A stretch of 64,000 nucleotides of DNA from Acholoe squamosa (lineage: Eukaryota; Annelida; Polychaeta; Phyllodocida; Polynoidae), in NCBI GenBank assembly GCA_949317995.1, contig OX439046.1, forward strand, positions 36,988,002 to 37,052,001, given 5' to 3'. A program made the position numbers and the translations under genes. Under the pieces are notes generated by a model, which was not told where the DNA came from, made no database searches, and saw nothing but the letters and a program-made list of their open reading frames with translations. Position 1 is the first letter of the stretch. The number at the start of each line of letters is the position of its first letter. Below, piece by piece: positions 45,749 through 57,100 of the stretch.

Positions 45749-46390
45749 AGTAAACATCACCTGTTTTCTGTATTTAACCAGATTTTGTCAATAGGACAGA
45801 TATGTGTAAAATGGATCAATATCATCTTTTTGTCCCAGGGTGCTGTATTCATGGATTTACAAGTGCAACTTAGTCAGACCTCTAGTATGTACTGCAGACA
45901 CCCGCAGTGAGTGCAAGAAGTGCAGTGCACTAGCGGTAATACTGTTGGTAGCTCTAGTAAAGGACGAATCTATATTCATTTTCTTCAACACTATATGGTT
46001 GGCTCGTGTATACCGATCCACCTTCATATATACATGTACAATTCCATATTACGCCACTACAGGGGGTAGGAAGTAAATTTATATTGGAGGTCTAAAATAT
46101 CTAGCTTTGGACGTGGCAAATATTCACCAGCAGGATCGCTGCTGGACCTTACCTGTGTATATGGATCTTATACAGCTGGTAGGGATTAATCGTACTCACC
46201 TGAAATTTACAACAAATACATCATTAGGCACAATGTACACGAGACTGAAATCAACTATGCCTTTATGATGAATATGAAAATATAGAATAGCATTGTGCAA
46301 TGCAGGTAACCTGAAAGGGCATCTAATCTCTTCTTTTATGTCCTTTCTAAAGAAAAATCTAACCAACTTGGTTTGGTGAGCATAGTCATT
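45749..46390. other. non-coding stretch, nothing recognised
   Basis: No repeat or coding signal of note. Confidence 0.5.
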
Positions 46391-46520
46391 ATCAATGCTT
46401 AAGTCTATGGGCAAATACACCATTATCACTCACATTCTCCTCATCGGCCAATTACTTTTCTCTTGGTGAGTAAAGCCCTCCATCATGTCAACAGGTCTTA
46501 AATAAGGGCTTATCCAACCA
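46391..46520 (-). repeat. dispersed repeat shared with 61745-61870
   Basis: TCAATGCTTAAGTCTATGG...AACAGGTCTTAAATAAGG matches the 61-kb copy in the same orientation. On the minus strand one frame reads PYLRP-D...T-QE-S...PM and ends at a stop. The 61-kb copy keeps the same residues with several synonymous third-base changes. Confidence 0.65.
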
Positions 46521-46926
46521 ATACACAGGTTGATGTACTCAAAATCAATCAGAATTACTATAATCTCCAGTGTATAAGGCATGTTTTACTCAGATATGCA
46601 GCATTATAAAAAGCTTCCTTGTATAGTATAGTGCTGCCGCCACCTGGTGTTGTGTCTTTAAATGATTCCTGGAGTTAGCACTAGGTGACACTACTAGACA
46701 ATTTCTATATTTTTGAGAATCTAGGTGAATTTAGATGGCTCAAAAAGGTATATTCATACTATGTGTAGATGATGTTATGATTTATGTTCATTCCCTAACA
46801 TGCCACAACATTGATGAAATGCTCAAATGGAGAACAAAAACTGATGATACAATGTTAGGGTTAAGTTCTACTTTTCTTCACACCTCATTTGTGGCTTTCT
46901 AAAAAATATATGGTCAGCATCCCACA
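46521..46926. other. non-coding spacer
   Basis: No feature recognised before the tRNA-derived SINE. Confidence 0.5.
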
Positions 46927-46938
46927 CATCCTATATTC

Positions 46939-47368
46939 GGCCGGGAGGCGTGGCGCAGTCGGCAGCACGTCCGCTCACGGGCCGTAAGGTTGTGGATTCG
47001 GTTCCCGGCCCGGCCGGGGCACAGTGGTGGCTCCAAACGTCGCCGTAAGGTGTCGGTTGAGTTCCTCCCTGCTCTGGCTAGTCTCTCGGCGGTCATAGCA
47101 GACAAATGACTTAAAACAGGCCTGTCCATCTCTCACTATGCCTATGTAGTGACGGATGTTAAAGAACCATTGCCTCAGTAAATGTGTAGGGGCGTGCTTT
47201 CTATCTTCCCATAGATTCGGTCACCATCATCCCCCCTCCCCATTAGACTAGGGTCCGGGCAACTACGCCACAAGGGTAATCTCACTTCGGTGTGGATACA
47301 ACCCGCGGGACTTCTCACCCTTGAGTGTCGGCCGTAAGGAAGGCACGAGGTGAGATAAAAAATTCGAG
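46939..47368 (+). mobile_element. 430-bp tRNA-derived SINE with 12-bp TSD
   Basis: The 5' head looks like a tRNA: the A box TGGCGCAGTCGG (46951-46962) fits the RNA polymerase III consensus exactly, and the B box GATTCGGTTCC (46995-47005) has one mismatch. A long non-tRNA body ends GAGGTGAGATAAAAAATTC. The element is flanked by perfect CATCCTATATTC duplications (46927-46938 and 47369-47380). It is GC-rich relative to its surroundings. A 71-codon minus-strand frame across the head is a shadow. Confidence 0.92.
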
Positions 47369-47380
47369 CATCCTATATTC

Positions 47381-49488
47381 ATCAACATTCATCAATTTTT
47401 CTGCACCACCTCTGCCCAAAAGGGCGGGAAAATTGAACAATTCGCACCTCCTATGGGATTTTACATGGGCCAAAAAGCATCTTAGTTTTTCCCACTGTTA
47501 GTAGTGTCTTAAAAGCATTTTTACCCCGGCTCTTATAACCATTTCGGGTTAATAATGGTATATTGACCAGAATTTCTGATTGTATAAGGTACAAAATGAT
47601 AACTAATTCCTTCGGTGAGGGTGAAGCTGCAGTATTGCATCCTCACTGAACTTTTCCACGCGTTTTTATTTGGTCTCGTTCATAGTTATCAGTACAGACA
47701 AACAGGGTGACTATTTTAGTGCAGATACAGAGGTAGGTTCTGGTATGTCAAGGTTGGTTTCCAAAAGAAACCAGGTGGTATGTTGTTGCGCTCCTATAAC
47801 CAATGAATATAACTAAAAGTGTTAATGCTGTTAATCTGAATGAAGGTTTGGAGGTCCAAGATTTATAAGTAATTACATGGAAGTGAGTAGCCCAGGAAGT
47901 CTAGAACATTAGACCATCGACTTTACAAAGCTGTATTACCCAACCAACTGACTGGCGGCATGGGCCTTCCCCATCGTCACATAATACGGCATTTATGTAT
48001 GAGTCCTAATGATTATGGCAGGGGGCTGCAGCCAGCATTAACTTAATGCTGATTCTGATCTGGTTATGAGGGGTCGGCTCTAGGTTGCCTTGTTAGATAT
48101 TCCTGCAATTGTTCCTCTCCTATAGTCATTCTTGGGGGATTGGCCTACAAGAATTCAGCATGTATCGTTTGCTATGGCGTTCAAAAGTTACTCTCTCGTC
48201 TACAAAATGTGGGGAAACGTTATGGTCTAGTAAATTCTTTGAAGAAAGTTCATAAGATTTGATAGGTATTGCTATAAATCATCACCTCTATAATCTACAG
48301 GGTGTACGATTCATTAATTTCCTACCGTGGATTACATCTTTAAGCCGTTTATGCCAAGTCTCTGGTCTGAAATCATGAGGTTCTGTATGGAGTGTAGAGT
48401 CGGCTTAAGTTGTACAGTACTTTGTTTCTACCATGATTAATAGATTCATATCCATTTTCTGGCTCATTACGCCCCACAATAACAAGCAGTAACGATACAT
48501 CCCCGTCATTAATTCACCAGCCTCACTGACAGTAAGCCCATCGGCACTCAGCTAAAAAACAACTGTTATTGGTATTTACCTGGGGATGATTCTTTCTAAA
48601 AGAAGATATGATGAGATTCTCTACAAGTCCAGTGCCTTTCCTTGAATTAAGTTTTGGATATATTTCAGCTCTCACATATCCAAAAGTAAACTCTGTATGA
48701 AAATGGAAATAGTGGAGCGTATGAAAGCCTTCCATATGGGAACACACTCATATCCTCGCACTGTACAAAGGGGACTGCTGTATCAGGCTGATTGGGTGCT
48801 GCTGCAAAAACAGTGATAGCAACGTTTCAGATGAAACAAATGTATGTATATCAGAATAATTTATATAAATACCCCTGAATAGACCGGCCTTAGAGACCTA
48901 CTATCTATGAATATTCACCTTCCATATGGAAAAACAGTACTATCCCTGCATAATACAAAGGGGATTGTGATCCAATTCTGTACTTCAATCAATAGCGGTG
49001 GACTACATGGTAAGAATATTGATTAAAATATGGCTGGATAGTTTGTCAGCGAAGAACCAATTTCAGTGAAACAGCAATCAAATGAATATTTTCAGGTAAT
49101 AACAATAGCTCACGTCGTCTCCCCTCCTAATTATGGCAGCCTAATTACAATTTAACTTTGCCAAAGTAAGTGCTGTCAGCTATTAATCAATCATGTAATT
49201 ATACAGCCAAGAGATTTGATATTAAAGCATTCAGAACAACTGCAATTTAGTTTGAATAGTGTCACTGGGTCTGGTCTCGTCTCACATTGGACACCTTCCA
49301 TATTTCTTTCCTACCAGATTGATCTTTGGTGAAAATACACTTGCCTAAGGTGGTGTTGTACTATTTCCTTAACCAACTGTCTTCCTCTCTCCCATGATAG
49401 CTCTAGTAATACCGATAACAGGCATGTCGCCTCTAATAAACCTTTGTCCACAGGAGCCCTTTTTATTACACCCTGTTTCAGGGGCGTA
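47381..49488. other. non-coding stretch, nothing recognised
   Basis: CTTCCATATGGRAA occurs twice (near 48728 and 48918), suggesting an old short duplication with CTGYATAATACAAAGGGGA-like flanks. No coding domain. Confidence 0.45.
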
Positions 49489-49824
49489 GGAAAAGGGGGG
49501 GGGGCCAGGGGCCCCCCCCAATCCCAGAGGAGGTGGGGCCTGAATATGTCTGGGCCCCCCCCCCCAATATTTGTCAAGACCCATGATAAAATGCAAAAAT
49601 TTCCCCCAAATTTTTCACAAATATGGTAGCACAATGGAAAAAGGGGGAGCCTGGGCTTTAAATCACAGGCAAAAGTCATCAAAGATATTTTAATACATAT
49701 ATCTTATGTACCCATGAATAAGTGTCAGCCCACTCTATCGATGAATTACGATCGGTGCGACAGGGCCCCCCCCCTGGGCTTGGCCCTGGGCCCCCCCAAT
49801 CAAGATTTGGTTCCTACGCCTCTG
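49489..49824. mobile_element. 336-bp hAT5-like MITE with 5-bp TSD
   Basis: The ends CAGGGGCGTAGGAAAAGG and GGTTCCTACGCCTCTG are inverted and flanked by TGTTT (49484-49488 and 49825-49829). G- and C-runs adjoin the ends. Same family as 63279-63429. Confidence 0.88.
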
Positions 49825-49953
49825 TGTTTCTGTTATCTACCTAAAACTACGATTCTATTTTAAATTGCAAGGGCTCTCAGACACCTTTAAAAATTGGTAC
49901 ACAAATGGTAATGAATCTTTGAATTTTTGGCTACATTTGAGAGGCAGTACTGT

Positions 49954-50175
49954 CCCAGCAAATTGTCGTGAGTCCTTGTCAACCTGTGTGAAGTGGCTCA
50001 CACATGTCGCTAGATGGAACACGACGTCGTTATAGCACAAGATCACCAGGAATAGCAATTGCTATGCCACGTGAGTCTAACACACAGTGGCGAAAGATGA
50101 CGGAATGAGTTATCACTCAAAAAGGAGTCACCATTGATGACCAATCATGGCGACAGATGACGACAATTTGCTGGG
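49954..50175. mobile_element. 222-bp TIR element with perfect 16-bp ends
   Basis: CCCAGCAAATTGTCGT (49954-49969) and ACGACAATTTGCTGGG (50160-50175) are exact inverted repeats. Flanks GTACTGT and GTGCAGT are alike at five of seven bases, possibly an eroded TSD. CAG...CTG ends are hAT-like. Confidence 0.8.
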
Positions 50176-50372
50176 GTGCAGTCAAAACTGAGCTGCATCT
50201 GGTCTGTTGTGACGTCATAGGCTGCATCAGAGAGGCCCTCTGCTGTCCTTACTTTAGGAAATGTGACAAAAAGTATGTCTGAATCTTTTTATTCTATGTA
50301 AAAACTACCAAAAGAAGTCATCATGAAAATGGGATGGTGTTTTCCCTTTATCTCTGATGTAGATCGTGAATA

Positions 50373-50552
50373 TGAGTTGAGTAATAGATGTTTAACGCCA
50401 TTTCGACAGCTAAGGTCATATTCATGGCGAGAACGACATTACACAATTTCACAGAGGAATGTGTCAGTGCCCACGCATATGTGCACCTCACACATCCTGA
50501 GGGGATAGGAAAGATGAGAAGTATACCCTTTTAAGTGGGCTAGGGAAGCCCG
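50373..50552 (-). mobile_element. (ACTC)n-tailed SINE-like element, copy D (reverse)
   Basis: A reverse copy with a short (GAGT) tail at the left and AGGGAAGCCCG at the right. Perfect 12-bp duplication AGATCGTGAATA at 50361-50372 and 50553-50564. Confidence 0.92.
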
Positions 50553-50564
50553 AGATCGTGAATA

Positions 50565-51205
50565 AAACAGACATGTTTTATATTACAAAAGAATATAGGA
50601 TGTCCTACAGAGGGTATACGGAAGGTATCATTAGCCTACTATACCCCAGGGCGCTGATCCTTGTTCTACATAAAGAGGAGGGATCCAATCTGGGCACATG
50701 TGTGCCGCCAGAGGTCAATCAGGGTCATACCACGGGGCTATTCACCACTGGCACAGTGCCAAAGTTATATAATAGGGCAGAATATGAGGCAGTTATTGTC
50801 ATTGTTTATGAGGCTTTGATATGCTTTATGGCCCTTTAAGATGACATTGCAAACTGGGATGCATAAGGGATTATGTCTACTGTTTTACAGTATACAATAG
50901 ATCTCCAATACATCTATCCATTACCTGATTCATCAATAGTCAATTATGTATGAATGCCACAATGGGGGGTATGGTATTTGAATATGTATTTCTGTTTCAC
51001 AACTTTGATACATGGACTGTAGATATCAAAACTAGCCCAGAATAGCAACATTTGCATTGCTTCATTAAACATACATGTACATTCAATACTGAGGCAGTCA
51101 GCCATGGACTATTTAGGAAAGCTAACGACCCCCCCCCCCCTCCACCTCCCATTGTTTATTTTCTTGTCAGATCTCAGGCACCACCTCCTTACACAGCTGT
51201 CTATG
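50565..51205. other. non-coding stretch, nothing recognised
   Basis: A 93-codon plus-strand frame (50558-50839) straddles the SINE edge and has no domain. A C-run lies near 51127. Confidence 0.5.
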
Positions 51206-52071
51206 CACTTAGTACCCTTCTTAATTAATCGTAACTCTGATGTGGTTGCTCTTCAGAGCAGTTAGCAGCATGATCTAGATAAAGTTGTAGCCTGGTGTGA
51301 CTCTAACTGCCTTACCATAAATGTCAGTAAATCTAAATACATGTTGATCTCTAAGGATGATGATGCTATTGTACTGTCTATAAAAGGTGATCTTGTGGAA
51401 TATACTTCTCATTATAAATATCTAGGCATAGTTCTGGATGATGCCTTGTCATTTGAACAGTATGCTGCACACATGAAAAAAATCAATAAGACATAAAATT
51501 TGGATGCTAGCTGGTACAAGATATTGTATAGACGAAGCCACAGCGCTCACTATTATGAGAACTATGATAATGCCTTATATTGACTATGGCTTAGTATTCT
51601 CCACAGGCTGGAAGGTTAGCCTCTACAAAAAGCTTCAAGTCCTGTATAACTCTGGTATCCGGGTCTGCATGAAAATACATGACCCAAGGCAAATGCATGT
51701 CAAAGAACTTTATATAAATGCAAAAATGTTACTGGTACACCTAAGGCACATATTTTTACAACTGACTATGTGTCACAGGTTAGCGTTCAGTGGCCAGGCA
51801 CTGGTCTTGCCCTCTGTGGGAACCCGTAGTTTTGATACCCCCCCGTATACTGCAGACTTGTCCCAAATCCACTACTTTAATAAATGATCCAGTATACCAG
51901 GCTCATTCCCAATGGAATGCTCTGGACCCTGATTTACGCTGGATAGTCCCAAATGAGGACTTTAAGACAAAGATAAAAAAGAAACTCACTGCCTTTTTCT
52001 ATCAACATTGGTCCCCTGATACCCCCTCACTCCTCTATGAGGGCAGAAGCATACTAACCTTTGTGACCTGA
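51206..52071 (+). pseudogene. non-LTR retrotransposon reverse transcriptase, C-terminal part, disrupted
   Basis: The reading begins upstream of SS-stop-QHDLDKVVAWCDSN and continues LTINVSKSKYMLIS...YKYLGIVLDDALSFEQY. This is the region after the catalytic YADD box of LINE reverse transcriptases (W-C--N-L-IN--K-----, then Y-LG). It continues as PYIDYGLVFSTG and ends with a WNALDPDLR-type motif. The frame is broken by an in-frame TAG at 51263, a TAA at 51494 followed by a one-base shift into the frame starting at 51504, and another shift near 51880. The endonuclease and the first part of the RT are absent (5' truncation). The clade (CR1/Jockey-like or other) cannot be fixed from this part. It is inactive. 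Confidence 0.85.
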
Positions 52072-52440
52072 CCTAAAATTATTGCTCATAATTTTTTTTG
52101 ATTGTACACTATGTCTGTCTTGTGTGTCTATGTGTCTGTCCTTCTGTGTTACGGGCTTCCCTAGCCCACTTAAAAGGGTCTACTTCTCATCTTTCCTATC
52201 CCCTCAGGATGTGTGTGGTGCACATATGCGCGAGCACTGACACATTCCTCTGTGAAATTGTGTAATGTCGTTCGCGCCATGAATATGACCTTAGCTGTCG
52301 AAATGGCGTTAAACATCTATTACTCACTCACTCACTCCTTCTGTGTTACTATCTACTTTTATCTGTTCTTTATATTTCAAAACTGTTGTTAATTGATGAT
52401 AATGCCTCTAAGGCTTCTGTATAACAAGGTCTTGATATCC
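52072..52440 (+). mobile_element. likely 3' UTR of the LINE, split by SINE copy E
   Basis: Sequence following the RT stop (TTGATTGTACACTATGTCTG...) resumes after the SINE insertion at 52153-52335. The true 3' end is not clear, but it probably lies within the next 100-200 bases. Confidence 0.4.
52153..52335 (+). mobile_element. (ACTC)n-tailed SINE-like element, copy E
   Basis: A complete copy, GGGCTTCCCTAGCCCACTTA to (ACTC)n. Perfect 14-bp duplication TCCTTCTGTGTTAC at 52139-52152 and 52336-52349. It sits in the 3' UTR of the decayed LINE, so it inserted after that LINE. Confidence 0.93.
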
Positions 52441-54176
52441 GCATAACATTTATTTGTATCAAACATTGAGATATTTTCCTTGTTAATATCTCCTGGGTGG
52501 ATAAACAGGGAGATCTCCGAAATGGCGAATCCTGTACTCTTTCCTGGAAATAAAAATTTACAAACTTGAAACTTGATAGGTACAATGAAGTTCAACATGA
52601 CAAATTTGGCTTTTTTCTGGTTGGCTTAACCAGCCAATATACAGCAATATCGCTTATATGAGTATGTTTGATATGACAAAGGTTCAGTTCACAACGGTCC
52701 TGTTAAATATGCACCATAACATGTGCCAGTAGGACCCACCAACCCTACATGGATCGATACCAAGTGATCTAAAAGGCAAAGTTTGCACATCGCTCTCCAC
52801 AGAAAGATCAAACGAAGAGTCAGAATACGACACGTCAATAGTACAACATGGGACGCTGGAACCTATTATCGATATGGCTTGAGATCCTTACTAAATGTGG
52901 TTTGAGAAATTAGGCTCTTCACCATTTGATGCTGTATCATAACCTTGTTGCCCTTTTTTCTTTTATAGAGAGCACCTGAAGTTTTTGTTTTTTTTACGTA
53001 TCGCATGATTCTTTATGTCCTATAGTCGAAGAAAAAGCAAAAAGTGGGACAATATTGAGGTCATAACTTAATGGGTGTGGAGGCATCTATATATTGGTAC
53101 AGAATGTCTCTTGCACTGCCGTCAGTCGTGGGTACAATGGCTGATATTTCATGGATTTTATTTTATGTTTTTTTAAAAGATGACCGAAAGATTCATTCCA
53201 CTTTTGAGGAGCTATACGTTACCTAGAATAGCACCATATAGATCTGGATAGAGCTTCACATCTCAGAGAGTTGAAGAACGTCTGTTTGTACAGGCACACT
53301 TAATTAAAGTGCAGAGAACAGATGGACATTCTACTGTCAGCTCGGGGTGGTGATGTGGGGAGCAGCGCGAAGTTCCTGCTACCTGTTGTAGCATTGAGAA
53401 AGGGTGCCGAGGGTTGTCTGGGTAGTAACGAGGGGTGAATAGATAGGGTGAAACTGGGCGTGGAGAGTGTAGGTGCGGTTCGGTTTGAACACTCAAGGCG
53501 TTCGGAGTACGGCCGAGGGATCAATGCTAGTTTGTAAGGCCATCTCCTATTGGTCCTACCCATGTGGGTCAAGGTTGATCCCTGAGTCAACTTACTACCC
53601 TCCCAAGCATAGTTAGGGACTGGTACCTAGCCAGACCTGGCTGGGGGGGAAGGGGTGGAGGGAACAAGCTAAGGTGGTGTAGTTAGCGTTCGAGGTCACC
53701 CCTACCCATAATGCACTGGATCTAGTCAGAAAACTGTACACCGAACGCCTCGACACATTAACAGAAACAATCACAGTATACAGTGCTCTATATATGTTAC
53801 TCTATAATTAGCACATGAACAGTGTGTGACATCGATTGGATCAATTCCAAGAATCTTCATGAACAGGGAAAGATACTATTCTCATAAATCGCTTAGAAAG
53901 GGGACATTTCAAGTAGGCATGAAGGTTTCCTGACCGCAGCTGATTTGATGAGGAAAGTTTGTCATGTATACAATTGAATATATACCTTAGGGTGTCCTGG
54001 TCACTTCGCTTTATGCTTCAAATCAACTCAACTCACCCAAGAGATGTTGATCGGTATTGCTCCCAATGTGCCATTTAAAACGGTTTGAACGGGAGTCCCT
54101 TACAAGTTGCCAGAGGAGGCCTACCATTATTCTCTAGGTCCAACCTGGCTATACAGACTATTGTAGACCTGTTCAT
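52441..54176. other. non-coding stretch, one GC-rich patch
   Basis: 53330-53580 is moderately CpG-rich with 77-96-codon minus-strand frames lacking domains. It could be promoter sequence but nothing specific supports that. Confidence 0.4.
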
Positions 54177-54178
54177 TA

Positions 54179-54470
54179 GGCCACCCTTAAAAATATGTTC
54201 GTTTCCTGTCCAGAGGCCTGGTGAATTATTTTGTGAGAATGGGCAATTTTTTTCCTGAGTTCTGAAAATGATTTTTTCCCCGCCTTCAGCACAAGAAACT
54301 AGGTTTCCAATCACAAAATCTTAAAATGTAATGACAAATTCATGCCATCCCCCTTTCGAAGTTCAAAACAAATAAAAATATTTTCCTAAAAAAATTGTTT
54401 CCTCTCTCCCTCATGGGTCTGAAAAATCCCACCCTCTGGACAGGAAACGGACATATTTTTAAGGGTGGCC
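54179..54470. mobile_element. 292-bp MITE with about 38-bp near-perfect TIRs and TA flanks
   Basis: GGCCACCCTTAAAAATATGT followed by TCGTTTCCTGTCCAGAGG is mirrored by the right end, CCTCTGGACAGGAAACGGAC followed by ATATTTTTAAGGGTGGCC. TA lies on both sides (54177-54178 and 54471-54472). No transposase. TA flanks are compatible with Tc1/mariner-type insertion. Confidence 0.85.
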
Positions 54471-54472
54471 TA

Positions 54473-55009
54473 TCCTATTAAGTACTGAAAAGTACAAATG
54501 AATCTGGCTCGGTGGAGGACAGGGGCACGGGTAAAGGTTAAGTACCTGTAGCCTGGCGTTGTCTTAAGGCAGTGAGTGCTGAACCTTGTCTGACAGGTGC
54601 CAAGGGCTATGGGGCACCAAACCACACCTAAGAGTCCATCCGTGAGAATAAAAGTAAGACATTGGATGTATCCTGACCTAGCAGGCCAGGTAAGAAAAGG
54701 CACCATATTAATTGGCACGGTATACTTAAGTTAATGAGTAAAAAAACATAACTTCAGCTTAAATCTGATATTATTATGTTCCGCACCCAAAGCCTTGTAG
54801 CATAACCGACACATTCACGTCCCTTTTCACACACCAATCCTTGCCAATCAATCATGACCTCACAGCCCCTCAATTAGCCCAGCGGTAGCAGTGAAATATG
54901 GGGCCACATCGGTACACAACCATATCCCGAGGTGCTCTCGTGCCACTCACACGCAAATGCTCTATAAGTTCCGTGTGCCACGCCTCCTAATGCAACCTGC
55001 CCATCTGCA
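54473..55009. other. non-coding spacer
   Basis: An 82-codon minus-strand frame (54470-54718) has no domain. Confidence 0.5.
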
Positions 55010-55012
55010 TTA

Positions 55013-55217
55013 AGGGGTGCATCCACTGCGACAGATGGACCATCCGTCTCCCTTCATCCGTTTTTTTTTCTCCATAAAAATCAATGATAAATGAGACAGA
55101 TGAAACCGACGGATGGCATCCGTCTCCACTCATCCTTTTTTTCTCCATAGAAATCAATGATAAATGAGACGGATGAAACCGACGGATGGTCCATCCGTCG
55201 GCAGTGGATGCACCCCT
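55013..55217. mobile_element. 205-bp palindromic MITE with TTA TSD and internal duplication
   Basis: The ends AGGGGTGCATCCACTGC and GCAGTGGATGCACCCCT are perfect inverted repeats flanked by TTA (55010-55012 and 55218-55220). A roughly 50-bp internal block (CTCCATARAAATCAATGATA and following GACGGATGG) is present twice in tandem. Confidence 0.88.
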
Positions 55218-55220
55218 TTA

Positions 55221-57100
55221 CACAGCTGTTTGCCTAATCTACTTAGCAACCTTCCAGCCCCATCCTACACGGCACAAAAAGGTAGGATAGTAGCATTGAC
55301 ACACAGAGGTCTAAAGTATCTTTACCTAAGCTGCTGGCTGCTTTAATACCCCCTATACTTGCTGACATGGAGGACGGGAGTTGTACCTTTATGATCGGAT
55401 TGAGATCTCGTGCACCAGGGGTAACAATGGGGATGAAAGGGATCGTAACTTTGGATCCCTGTTTTGATCACAGCACTTTTTTACAGTATAGGATATACGA
55501 CTTGGTCTGATAGTGGATTATTATGTTATGATATACGTGTAACGGCATTATTCTCTCAGTAAGTGATTGTCTATACCCAATGTGTAGAGGAGTTATACCA
55601 AACCAGCGAGGTATCTAGAAGAAAGGTATATTCAGAGGAAGAAATAGAAAAAAAACATCAGGAGAGGTTTCTGATACAAAGCACTGAAAATGCTGGTTAG
55701 GTAGGACAGTTGCGCTCTCTTTTTCGATATTGTAGCTCCGACCTAAGCTTTACACAGGGACTGACTCACGACTCACTCACAGACAACAAAAATTTTAATC
55801 ATCATATAGGAGCCACAGAAGAACTTAACAACTGAACAGATTAACCAAGGACAAAAAGGTGGGTCATAATGGGAAGGAAGCAAACAAATCAACAGATGAA
55901 CTCCCAACGTGTATGAGAAATCATGGATAGTGAGCACGTTGGCAGAAGGGAGGATGGCTTAAAGAAAGCATGGACAGGAATTATAGCTGTGGAAGAATGA
56001 TGGCTTGTTGATCGGATTAAACGGGCCTCCTGATTCATTGGTCCATTACTCCTGTTAATGGGAGGGGGTGCTTGGTGGAGGGAGAGGTTGGAGGATGGTG
56101 CCGGAGAGGGGGGGGGGATGGGCAGGCCATCATCAGCAAAATTTCCAATTCATGTGTCCTTAGCACGCAGGCAGTACAGGCATGTCTCTAACTACCAACA
56201 TTAACTGCCCTACAGACACCTGTGTCCACACTCTGTTACAAACTCTGAGCTACGCCTGTTTTGGCCTACGAGTACAATGTATCGTATGTCTGTTTTCCCC
56301 TTACAGCTATAAGTCAGAATGCCTACCTTTACCACTTCACAGTCTCCTAACTCCAGGATGGTACTCCACAGAATCCGGAAGTAGAACTTACATTACAGCA
56401 TTTCGTACATAGAACTGTAAACAATGGGGGTTTCACATATTTGGGGGCATTGTGTAGACTTACAGGACCGAGGGATCCTTTATAATCCTCAGAATATCGA
56501 AAATAGACCATAATATTATAAATGTATTGAACAGAATTCTGCGTTTTTCAATTTAAAGTTTGGGGACTGAGGCTGCCTTACTTCCGGTGGCCATGTTTGT
56601 TTTGGTGTATTTTGGTCCCCCCCCCCCCAGTCATTTTGGTCATCCACGAGTCATTTGCAAGAGGCCCTAGGCATCGACATGAGTCGCGAGTAAATGTACC
56701 CGTTAAAAATATTTACAAATCTTATAAAAAGAAATTCGACCTACCCTAACTAATTTTTTTTCAGCATGTTACCAACACACAGACAAGTTACATTGTACAT
56801 AGGACTTTCATTACAGAGCACCCGAAACCAAGTAGGATGTGGACAGGAACGATTGGCATCGTGCTCTTGATGTATTGTAGCGGGGCTTCAATATAAGATG
56901 TAAACAGAAATACCAATACAACCTTGGGGCAGCAATCTCACTGAACAGTGTCCTGTGATTAAGGTGCATCTCCATATACTACTAGCCTCCACTGAATGCC
57001 CGGAGCACTGAGTGTGTTTCCCCTGGGGCACCAGGACCCTTTGTGTAAAGCAGGACTTGTCATCAGTGAAGTTATACCCACAGTGGACAACCAACACACT
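55221..57100. other. non-coding stretch, nothing recognised
   Basis: G- and C-runs lie near 56106 and 56615. No coding domain or paired ends. Confidence 0.5.

Noticed and set aside
46914-47129. 71-codon Arg-rich minus-strand frame
   Set aside because: Antisense to the tRNA-derived SINE head.
53263-53590. Two overlapping Pro/Ser-rich minus-strand frames in a GC-rich patch
   Set aside because: No domain or splice signals seen; overlapping frames argue against coding.
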